In this document: positions 51,501 to 58,647 of the stretch, piece after piece
How positions within the stretch are numbered: the stretch's first letter is position 1
Layout: every line of letters begins with the position of its first letter
Source of the DNA: Taibaiella koreensis
Lineage (GTDB): Bacteria; Bacteroidota; Bacteroidia; Chitinophagales; Chitinophagaceae
DNA length: 64,000 nt
NCBI RefSeq assembly: GCF_003545715.1
Contig: NZ_QVNU01000001.1
Coordinates: 868,001 to 932,000, forward strand
Direction: 5' to 3'
Program-made: the position numbers and the translations under genes
The notes under the pieces: model-generated
What the model was told of the DNA's origin: nothing
What the model saw: the letters and a program-made list of their open reading frames with translations, nothing else
The model's database searches: none

Positions 51501-53606
51501 ATGAGCAAGGATAACCAGTCGATCCAGGTCAATAGTGAGCAGGCTACATTCAGATCGCCTTTTACCGTGTCGGTGAAGAATTTCCTGTTGTCAAACGTTA
51601 CCCGAATGATCAGCCGCGATACGCTGGTCGCAGACGGCTATCTTAATGTCAATGCGAATATTGACCTCAGGGATTCTTTCCCCAGGATCAATGCCAGCGC
51701 TGAGATCAACCAGTTGGTGGCCTTCAACCAGCCGGTAGGTGACCTCAAGCTCACCGCAAGCAACGCGACGGCCAATATGTACGATGCCCACCTGCAACTG
51801 AACGGCAACGATAATAATGTGGTGCTGGACGGCCGCTACTTCCTGGAGCCGGTTGACAGCAACCAATTCAAATTTGATCTTGTGGTAAACGCACTAAGCC
51901 TGAAAAGCCTGCAGGGCTTCAGCTTTGGCTCGATCCGCAATAGCTCCGGCTTTATCCGGGGCAATCTGAATATCGCGGGCACAACCGACCGGCCTAAGCT
52001 CCTAGGCGAGCTACATACCGATCAGCTGACCACTACGGTAAGCATGCTGAATGCGCCGTTTACCATGCCTTCGGAGACGATCCGTTTTGCAAAGGAAGGC
52101 ATCCTGCTGAATCATTTTACCATTAAAGACAGGATGGGCAAAGCGGCTACCATCGATGGCCGTATCCGTACCCGTAGCTTTACCCGGTACAATCTTAATC
52201 TGAATGTAAAAGCTGATCATTGGGAAGCCGTCAATTCTACGAAAAAGGACAATGAGCTGTTCTACGGTAAGCTGATCATGAGCACCGATCTTAATATTAA
52301 GGGACAGGCAACGGCCCCTAAGATCGATGGCGAGCTGACGATACACGACAGCACCCGGCTTACTTACGCGATGATCGATAACGGTCCCGGTATACAGGAG
52401 TCCGACGGTATAGTTCGATTTATCGACAGCCGGGATACGACCTGGGTCGACTCCACCCAGATCATTACGGCGCGCAATATGCGCCTCTCCCGTGCCGCCC
52501 AGATGAATGTAAATGTTGGTATCGAAGAAAAGGCGATCTTCAACGTAGTGATCGATCCCGTGACCGGCGACAATCTGCAAGCTATGGGAGAAGCCAATCT
52601 CAATACCTTCATCGGACCCGACGGGGCTGTAGGGCTTACGGGTACCTATGAGCTGAAAGGCGGTTATTATGAGCTGCATTATAATTTCCTGAGGAAAAAA
52701 TTTGATATACAGTCGGGTAGTGTGATCACGCTTTCGGGCGATCCGCTGGATGCGGAAGTAGATATTACAGCTGTTTATGCCGCCAATATCGCCCCTTACG
52801 AGCTGATGGAAAAGCAGTCAACCGACCCTGCAGAGTTAAACTACTTTAAACAACGGCTTCCCTTCCAGGTATTGCTCAAGCTTAAAGGCAAGGTAATGAA
52901 ACCCGATATAAGCTTTGATATCGTATTGCCCGAGGATAAGGAAAATGTCGTGAGTACCAGTGTAGCGGAAGCAGTGCAGCGAAAGCTGGCCGATATCCGG
53001 AACGATCCGTCGATCCTCAACAAGCAGGTGTTTGCTGCGCTTATCCTGGGGCGGTTCATTACCGACGATCCTTTTGCTTCGGGAGCCGGCGGGGGTATGG
53101 AATATGCTGCCCGGCAGAGTGCCAGCCGCTTCCTCAGCGATCAGCTGAATGCCATTGCCGGTCAGCTGGTGCAAGGCTTTGAGCTGAACGTAGGCCTGGA
53201 ATCTTCCGAAGATTATTCTACCGGTGATAAGTCTACGCGCACCGATCTGAATATTACCGCGTCCAAAAGGCTGTTCAGCGACCGTCTGAAAGTAACTGTA
53301 GGTAACGACTTCCAACTGGAAGGCCAGCAGGCGCAAACCCAGCAGAGCAGCCTTATTCCCGGTAACCTGTCGTTGGATTATATGCTTACCAGGGACGGAC
53401 GCTACCAGGTAAGGGGTTACCGTGTTAACCAGCTTCAAAACCTGGTGGACGGCTATGTGGTGGAAACCGGGCTCAGCTTCCGCCTGAATATCGAGTACAA
53501 CAAATTCAAGTATATCTTCCGCAATTGGGAGAAATACCGCAAGAAAATGCAGGAGCAGCGCGCCCGGCAACAGCAGGGTTCAAAGAACAATGGCGCAGGG
53601 CAGTAG
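48555..53606 (+). CDS. tamB: TamB-like translocation and assembly module protein
   Basis: This 1683-residue protein has one N-terminal membrane helix (MRRFFRIILYIIGSILLL) and then a very long beta-rich body with no catalytic motif. The C-terminal DUF490/TamB domain is recognisable from GAVGLTGTYELKGGYYELHY, FDIQSGSVITLSGDPLDAEV and VAEAVQRKLADI. TamB spans the periplasm as a groove-like bridge and moves phospholipids or assembles outer-membrane proteins with its outer-membrane partner. The tamL gene follows 42 bp downstream on the same strand, so the pair is an operon. Larger than the Enterobacterial TamB (about 1260), which is usual in Bacteroidota. Confidence 0.9.
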   Translation: MRRFFRIILYIIGSILLLVILIIVFLQTPWGKNFVRQQAVKYLRNKLKTELVITKLDYSIPDKFLLEGVLLKDRRKDTLLSVAKLQVNMDMLALLKGKVAVDDILLEGVNAHVYRPLPDTVFNYNFIIEAFAGNDTAKQPEAAKDTAASKPLDIDIAKVVLKDIRLRYDDATGGTYFSMNLGGLTLRPKKIDLQQMKFEVKEFSVTGLQSYFATDTSYLPPPPKDTTPAADFQLAADKVRLDDIKFAYLGKQDSMYFGIQVGMLETAIRHFGLQEQLVQIDKLQLENVASSVAMGKPKTAANVAQDMKEATTDSVGANNWRVLAGSLMLKEIGFVMDNNAAPRQAAGMDYAHMNFQHLSFNGEDILYSPDTISGNLKHLALSEQSGLSIIELRTRFLYCNQGAQLNQLYLQTPGTLLQDRIGVSYPSLATLEKEMNKMRLDIAISNSKVSMKDVLLFLQPEQRKMLAPYATQQFRLAAQIKGFLNALAINDFNASGLQGTVIALKGRLNGLPDTDKLNYDLNIATLRSTYADIAPFLPDSLKRQVRVPEWFSIKGLLAGTAKDYRPDLEIHTADGDATVKGALLMSPGEGKEQYDLALTTNNLNLGRILRQDSLFGKMTLKAAAKGTGFDVNKMNTTFDADIASVWAMQYNYNSIHLGGTLANKVADIKGNSTDPNVNFTLTALADLSNKYPALKADLSIGNFDPQALNLYSDTLRIKGDIHADFESLNPDYPSGTLTYASPQLHLPGYDLRLDSIIFRSKPDADSLQNIYLDASNVLYANLTGHMPLTQIGNAALSHINNHYRVTDSVIKVQGQYDMTLNANAVYRPLLKTWLPDLKPFDSIKLAVVLNPTAFNVDAYVPKVIYGKNRIDSGVVKIYEAGDTLRYGASLKRFTQDQFALWYPSISGSLRKDSVYARVRIADSVRKDQFALGAAIYHNLGSDSALTYIRMFKGILLDYDRWDVNPQNRIVLGPQGFYIRDFAMSKDNQSIQVNSEQATFRSPFTVSVKNFLLSNVTRMISRDTLVADGYLNVNANIDLRDSFPRINASAEINQLVAFNQPVGDLKLTASNATANMYDAHLQLNGNDNNVVLDGRYFLEPVDSNQFKFDLVVNALSLKSLQGFSFGSIRNSSGFIRGNLNIAGTTDRPKLLGELHTDQLTTTVSMLNAPFTMPSETIRFAKEGILLNHFTIKDRMGKAATIDGRIRTRSFTRYNLNLNVKADHWEAVNSTKKDNELFYGKLIMSTDLNIKGQATAPKIDGELTIHDSTRLTYAMIDNGPGIQESDGIVRFIDSRDTTWVDSTQIITARNMRLSRAAQMNVNVGIEEKAIFNVVIDPVTGDNLQAMGEANLNTFIGPDGAVGLTGTYELKGGYYELHYNFLRKKFDIQSGSVITLSGDPLDAEVDITAVYAANIAPYELMEKQSTDPAELNYFKQRLPFQVLLKLKGKVMKPDISFDIVLPEDKENVVSTSVAEAVQRKLADIRNDPSILNKQVFAALILGRFITDDPFASGAGGGMEYAARQSASRFLSDQLNAIAGQLVQGFELNVGLESSEDYSTGDKSTRTDLNITASKRLFSDRLKVTVGNDFQLEGQQAQTQQSSLIPGNLSLDYMLTRDGRYQVRGYRVNQLQNLVDGYVVETGLSFRLNIEYNKFKYIFRNWEKYRKKMQEQRARQQQGSKNNGAGQ

Positions 53607-53648
53607 GGGATTTACAGGTAAAAAAGAGGTTATAACTTATAGCGAATA

Positions 53649-56000
53649 ATGTACCGTTTCCGCAGATATATCTATGGCTTATTACTGACCGGTTATGTGT
53701 TGCAGGCCCTGTCCTGCAGTAATTCCCGCTATCTGGCCGATAACGAGTCGCTGTACCTGGGCAATAAAGTGTCGGTTACCGATACTTTCACTTCAAAAGC
53801 GGAGAAAAGCAGCCTGGAAGCCGAATTGTCCGAAGCCGTGCGCCCAAAACCCAACTCCTCCTTTCTGGGTGTCCGCCTGAAGCTCACTTTATACAACATA
53901 GCCGGTGTGCCCAAAAGAGAAAAAGGATTTCGCAACTGGCTGCGCAACAAGATCGGCGAGCCCCCTGTAATGGGTAGTGATGTCAGTATCGATGGCAACA
54001 ATAAGGTGCTGACCAATATCCTGGTAAATTACGGCTACTTTAAGGCGGAAAGCAGCGGCAGCAAAGAGACCAAAAAGAAAAAGACATATGCTTCTTTCGA
54101 AATCGCTACCGGGCCCCGTACCCATATCCGCAATGTTGCTTATGAGAAGAACGATACGTCTCAGCTGGCGAAAGATGTGCTTAACGATAAGGGCAAATCG
54201 TTACTGAAGCCAGGCGATCCTTACAGCCTGCAGGCCATAAAGGACGAACGGTTACGGATCGACAATATCCTGAAGAATAAAGGCTACTATTATTTCTCTC
54301 CCGAATTTATACTGATCGATGCCGATACCGGCATTGGTGCCAACCAGGCCGACCTCACCGTAAAAATGAAATACAGTGAGATGCCACGGAACGCTTATCG
54401 CCAGTACCTGATCAATTCCGTAACGGTATTTCCCAATTACCGGCTGAACAGCAATACGAACCGTAATGCCCGTACCGCCAACGATACTATAAGCCGGCGC
54501 AGGGTTGCCAAAACGGAGGATACCCTGGTCTTTGACAACTTTAGAGTGATCGACCGCCAGCATCTGTACCGGCCTTATGTTTTTTACCAGGCTATGCAGC
54601 TCCAGCCCGGCGAGCTCTACAATAAAAAGGACCAGAACATGGCCTTGAACAGGCTGGTAACGCTTGGTGCATTCAAGTTTGTAAAGAACGATTTTACACT
54701 AGTGAAAGATAGCAGCCGCAACCTCCTGGATGTGTCGTACCTGCTGACGCCTTATGCCCGGAAGTCTTTCGGAGGAGAATTGGGCGGCTATACACAGAAC
54801 GATACGCGTGGCGGCATAAGGGGCTCTATCAACTGGCGCAACAAAAACCTGTTCGGGGGAGCGGAGATATTCACGATCAAGCTAACCGGGAGCATGGAGG
54901 CCCAGTTTGGCGGAGGATCAAATGTGAAGCGTCCCAATGCTTACAACGCCGGTCTGGAGGCCAATCTGAACATTCCCCGCTTCCTGATACCTTTTGTTGA
55001 TATCAAGCCTTCGGGCATGTACATTCCGAGGACGATCATTTCTGCGGCTTACAATTATTCGCTTCGCGCCGGGTTTTATGAAATCAACTCACTGAGCTTC
55101 GGCTATGGATTTAACTGGAAAGAAGATATCCGTAAGGATCATAAGCTGTATCCCTTCAATATTACCTACGTCAGGACCGATACGATTGACAATACCAAGA
55201 GCGATCAATTCAACTTAAGTAATCTATTGTTCAACGGGATCATTTTCGGTCCCACCTATGAGTATACCTTCAACTCGCAGCTCGACGGTGTACACAGGAA
55301 AAGCAATTTTTATTTCAACGGTCTTATTGATCTTTCGGGCAACCTTGTGGGTATAGCGCAGAAAGCTTCTCCGGAAAATCCAGGGAAGATTTTCGGCTCC
55401 AATTATGCGCAATACCTTAAAGCGCAGGTGGATTTTCGTTATTACTATAACCTGACCCCCAAAACGGTATTAGCTGCGAGGGCTTTATTTGGCTATGGCT
55501 ATTCCTATGGCAATTCAAGCCGGTTGCCCAATGTCAAGCAATTTTTTAGCGGTGGTAGCAGCAGCTTGCGCGGATTTCCCTCGAGGTTGGTAGGACCGGG
55601 TACCTTCAATGAGCGTTACCTGCGCGGTACCGATTCCCTTATCGAGATACTGGGCGATGTCAAGACCGAATTCAGTGTAGAGTACCGGGCCAAGCTGTAT
55701 AAATTTATTGAAGGTGGCGTATTCGCCGATGCCGGCAATGTGTGGCTGCAGAACAGCAATCCCACCTTCCCCGGCGGTACTTTTTCCGGTAGCTTTTATA
55801 AGGAGCTGGCTGTCGACGCCGGTCTGGGGCTACGTTTCGACTTTTCAATCCTGCTGCTCCGCCTCGATTTTGCCTTTCCCATCAGGAAGCCCTGGTTCCC
55901 CGAAGGGCAGCGCTGGCGCTTCAACGACATCAGGTTCGGCGATCCCGATTGGCGTAAGGAAAACCTGTTCTTCAACCTGGCTATCGGTTATCCGTTCTAG
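53649..56000 (+). CDS. tamL: TamL, lipidated TamA/BamA family outer-membrane protein
   Basis: This 783-residue protein begins MYRFRRYIYGLLLTGYVLQALSC, a lipoprotein signal with likely lipidated C23. The middle has POTRA-like domains (for example VLTNILVNYGYFKAE and DNILKNKGYYYFSPEF). The C-terminal half is a 16-strand barrel typical of the Omp85 family, with SGGSSSLRGFPSRLVGPG (the lid-lock-like RGF motif) and a final aromatic strand KENLFFNLAIGYPF. The lipid anchor and family fit TamL of Bacteroidota, which works with TamB in outer-membrane biogenesis. Order here is tamB then tamL. Confidence 0.9.
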   Translation: MYRFRRYIYGLLLTGYVLQALSCSNSRYLADNESLYLGNKVSVTDTFTSKAEKSSLEAELSEAVRPKPNSSFLGVRLKLTLYNIAGVPKREKGFRNWLRNKIGEPPVMGSDVSIDGNNKVLTNILVNYGYFKAESSGSKETKKKKTYASFEIATGPRTHIRNVAYEKNDTSQLAKDVLNDKGKSLLKPGDPYSLQAIKDERLRIDNILKNKGYYYFSPEFILIDADTGIGANQADLTVKMKYSEMPRNAYRQYLINSVTVFPNYRLNSNTNRNARTANDTISRRRVAKTEDTLVFDNFRVIDRQHLYRPYVFYQAMQLQPGELYNKKDQNMALNRLVTLGAFKFVKNDFTLVKDSSRNLLDVSYLLTPYARKSFGGELGGYTQNDTRGGIRGSINWRNKNLFGGAEIFTIKLTGSMEAQFGGGSNVKRPNAYNAGLEANLNIPRFLIPFVDIKPSGMYIPRTIISAAYNYSLRAGFYEINSLSFGYGFNWKEDIRKDHKLYPFNITYVRTDTIDNTKSDQFNLSNLLFNGIIFGPTYEYTFNSQLDGVHRKSNFYFNGLIDLSGNLVGIAQKASPENPGKIFGSNYAQYLKAQVDFRYYYNLTPKTVLAARALFGYGYSYGNSSRLPNVKQFFSGGSSSLRGFPSRLVGPGTFNERYLRGTDSLIEILGDVKTEFSVEYRAKLYKFIEGGVFADAGNVWLQNSNPTFPGGTFSGSFYKELAVDAGLGLRFDFSILLLRLDFAFPIRKPWFPEGQRWRFNDIRFGDPDWRKENLFFNLAIGYPF

Positions 56001-56114
56001 ATTGCTTCAGCGATCGAATCGTTACCCTCGTGTGCTGGTATCTTCGCTTTTAGTAGTCCGGTAAGAAGAGCCATAAGAGATTTTTACGGCCAGGCCTTAA
56101 TGCATTTAATAATG

Positions 56115-56828
56115 TTACCTGGACACTTCTTTATAAAGATCAAATTTGTTGAAGGGCACCTTGCCAAAATCTTTTACGGTTTTCGTTTTGTCTACGTCTG
56201 GTACCAGCGCTTCGGCGTTGGGATCGCTGCTTTCGTTGAATTTATAGCTTATGAAATGGTCTTTGTACAGGAACCAGTTCTGCGTTGCCTTGTCATACTT
56301 AAATGTGGTTACCTGCTCCCAATGCTCGCCGCCCGCAACGCCATGTTCGATGGAGAAATAGCCGTTTTTTATCGTTGTGCCAGTGAAAGGATCGCCGGCC
56401 CTGCCACCACAGTCGATGCAATAAACAGCATTATCATGTCGCAATGCAAGCCGGTAGGAACTGTCGGCTTTTCCCAGCAGGAGAAGCAAGGGGCGTTTAA
56501 CTGGTTTGTTTTCTACATAATCCGATGTTGCTGCTTCATTGTCCCTTTTTAGTACCAGTATCTTGTCGGCTATCCCATCCCGGTTGGCATCTCCGGTAGA
56601 TTGATTGATAACCGTATAACCTTCGGGGATAAATTGCGTCAACGCCGGCGAGATATCGACATGTGCTTCATTAACGGTCCCCTGCTGTTCATGTGTTACG
56701 TCCCGGGGAGTGTCTTGATTCACTGCCAGCTCTGTTCTGTTGCTTTCGGCCGTCTTCTTGTTCTCCGGACTATTACAGGCTGTCAACAGCCCGCCGACCA
56801 GTACTGCCAGAATTATTTTGGTTACCAT
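56115..56828 (-). CDS. Lipoprotein of unknown family
   Basis: This 237-residue protein has a lipoprotein signal (MVTKIILAVLVGGLLTAC, C18). The mature chain contains GDANRDGIADKILVLKRD, a calcium-binding FG-GAP/VCBS-like loop (DxNxDGxxD). Then come KPLLLLLGKADSSYRLALRH-type strands and a CIDCGG cysteine pair. It probably folds as a small beta-rich domain. Neighbouring genes on the same strand encode other secreted proteins. No enzyme motif is seen. Confidence 0.65.
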   Translation of the reverse strand: MVTKIILAVLVGGLLTACNSPENKKTAESNRTELAVNQDTPRDVTHEQQGTVNEAHVDISPALTQFIPEGYTVINQSTGDANRDGIADKILVLKRDNEAATSDYVENKPVKRPLLLLLGKADSSYRLALRHDNAVYCIDCGGRAGDPFTGTTIKNGYFSIEHGVAGGEHWEQVTTFKYDKATQNWFLYKDHFISYKFNESSDPNAEALVPDVDKTKTVKDFGKVPFNKFDLYKEVSR

Positions 56829-56844
56829 ACTTTTCGTTTTTTAT

Positions 56845-57363
56845 CTACGGTTCATCGGGGCATTTGTATAGTTTCCTTACATCCGATGCGTTATTGATAT
56901 GCTTGAGCCGGTACCGTATATCATCCTGGCTAATGAATTGGTTTTTAGGGAAAGTGATCACCTGGTTTTTTACCTGCTTGATCAAACGGTCTGATACCAG
57001 ATATTCCCTGATCTCTTCGGTTACTTCCTTATTCTTTTCATTATCGAAATAACGCTTTGTTTCTTTCGAAAAAATCAATGCACCGTTTTTGTAATAATAT
57101 TGATAGTCCCAGGCTGCAGCGGCCCTATCATCATCGCCAACACCTATATCGCTTATTTTTTGTACCAGGCCGTTTTGATAATGGATGGTAATGGTAGCTT
57201 TGATCACACCGCAAGTATTGCTATAGGGATACGATCTTACATCATGTTTCGAAATATTGATCCGTTCCACTTCTTTCGTGATTGCGCTTGCCTTGCTGGC
57301 CACACTTTGAGCATATCCCAGTAGCGTTAAAGAGGTGCCTAAAATCGTGAGCAAACTTTTCAT
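56845..57363 (-). CDS. Secreted hypothetical protein
   Basis: This 172-residue protein has a signal peptide (MKSLLTILGTSLTLLGYAQ). Its mature part has ITIHYQNGLVQKISDIGVGDDDRAA and AWDYQYYYKNGALIFSKETK, which looks like a YwqK/DUF-type beta-hairpin repeat, and ends NNASDVRKLYKCPDEP. No catalytic motif is seen. It lies 16 bp upstream of the previous lipoprotein gene on the same strand, which makes co-transcription likely. Function unknown. Confidence 0.6.
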   Translation of the reverse strand: MKSLLTILGTSLTLLGYAQSVASKASAITKEVERINISKHDVRSYPYSNTCGVIKATITIHYQNGLVQKISDIGVGDDDRAAAAWDYQYYYKNGALIFSKETKRYFDNEKNKEVTEEIREYLVSDRLIKQVKNQVITFPKNQFISQDDIRYRLKHINNASDVRKLYKCPDEP

Positions 57364-57437
57364 AGGTGACTGTTTGGTGTTTTCTTCTTCCTGGCCTTCG
57401 CCACCTGCGAATGCGATAGTGCTATAATTCGCTTTTT

Positions 57438-57811
57438 TTACCGGATACGATCTGCAGTAGTTTTATGCAAAACACTATCCAGTATGCGTACTTCAGCATT
57501 GAACCGTTGACGCCAATCCTTGCCAAACTGCTGTTCCAGCTGGCGAAAGTATCTTTGGTTGTTTGGCTCATACCGTTGCTTTGCCCCTGGTATCACTTCG
57601 CAGCCGCCTTCAATACGGCTATACCGGATGTTCCATTTTTTTATAACACTGTCCATCGCGTCGTAGAAACCAACAGGCGGCAGTTCGCCTTCGCGATAAT
57701 CCGTCCACATCAGGCTGGTGTCAGCTTCTGTTAGTGATGATTTGTTGTTCGTGTCTCCACCTCCGTTACAGGAGAGAAAAGAAGGAGCAGCAGACCTGAG
57801 AATATTTTCAT
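57438..57811 (-). pseudogene. FEKKY-domain lipoprotein with a signal-peptide frameshift
   Basis: The 3' part reads 90 codons from the ATG at 57710 (MWTDYREGELPPVGFYDAMD). It includes WNIRYSRIEGGCEVIPG and QLEQQFGKDWRQRF, resembling FEKKY-domain proteins. The same frame extends upstream as SCNGGGDTNNKSSLTEADTS but meets a stop before any start. In another frame the ATG at 57811 begins MKIFSGLLLLLFS and then fails. Joining the two with one extra base near the A-run at 57777-57780 would give the lipobox LFLSCNGGGD. This looks like a one-base deletion in a lipoprotein signal; sequencing error or real inactivation cannot be told apart. Confidence 0.6.
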
Positions 57812-57957
57812 AGACTTAAGGGGTTTTGATGCCATACCGTAGCAACATTTTAGTCATATCCTTAGTTGAAGCATTCTTTTGCCGGTTTGAAATTTTCCGG
57901 TACAGATGCTGCCGGTCCGCATTGCCCGCCCTTTTTCGAAGGGTGATCCGGCGCCGG

Positions 57958-58410
57958 TTATTTATTCAAAAAAAGGCAGATGGTTTCCCTGATCATCATT
58001 GTTGCCCTGTCGTCATTCGCAATCGTTCTTCCTCCGAAATTACCGATCCTCAGGGTATCCTTAAGCACATCTGCACGAAACAGGGTTATATTGAACCACA
58101 GTGAGTCTGTTCCTTTATCCCTTATCGTTAAGATAGCAAAATGTTCCTCTTTTGAGCCGTCGCTCCGGTAATACACATACCGGGCATTACTGTCTATGCT
58201 GCGAATACGAATCAAGGAATCCGGCAGGTCTTTAATTTGCCCGAAGCCTGTGCAGGAAAATTGCGCCATGTCTATGCTGTCAAGGCTGCTGTTATTATCT
58301 ATGCTGAGTGATATTTTTTTATCACCCTTTTGTCCTTTATTATTCTTCGGTAATGTACAGCCTGTTGCACAAAATAATAGAAGCAATAGTAAGTTGTAAT
58401 GCCAGATCAT
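57958..58410 (-). CDS. Lipoprotein of unknown family
   Basis: This 150-residue protein has a lipoprotein signal (MIWHYNLLLLLLFCATGC). Its mature chain begins TLPKNNKGQKGDKKISLSID and is mostly beta, with ARYVYYRSDGSKEEHFAILT and SLWFNITLFRADVLKDTLR. The C-terminus is MMIRETICLFLNK. I do not recognise the family. It sits among other minus-strand secreted genes and has no enzyme motif. Confidence 0.6.
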   Translation of the reverse strand: MIWHYNLLLLLLFCATGCTLPKNNKGQKGDKKISLSIDNNSSLDSIDMAQFSCTGFGQIKDLPDSLIRIRSIDSNARYVYYRSDGSKEEHFAILTIRDKGTDSLWFNITLFRADVLKDTLRIGNFGGRTIANDDRATMMIRETICLFLNK

Positions 58411-58647
58411 ATGTTGCTGCCTTAAGAGTTGAGCTTAGCCTTATTTTCTGTTTCCGGCCTCGCGGGTGAAAAACGCCATTGTCCATCGCTTGACGGCCAT
58501 CTGACGGGCTGCGAGCATATCCGCCAAGGCTATCAACATCTTTTCATATCTATTTTTTGTATTTATCTATTTGTCATTTTTTATTTTGAGTGTTAATTAC
58601 AATATCAACGCTTCGCAAATGAAGTGTTGATATTGTTAGAACGACGA
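58411..58647. other. Intergenic region with one tiny open frame
   Basis: Between two minus-strand genes this A+T-rich stretch holds no convincing gene. A 32-codon frame, 58539 to 58441 (minus), reads MLIALADMLAARQMAVKRWT and onward; it could be a remnant or chance. Near 58599-58636 there is an imperfect 16-bp stem (ACAATATCAACGCTTC against GAAGTGTTGATATTGT), just downstream of the next gene's stop, possibly a weak terminator. Confidence 0.4.
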
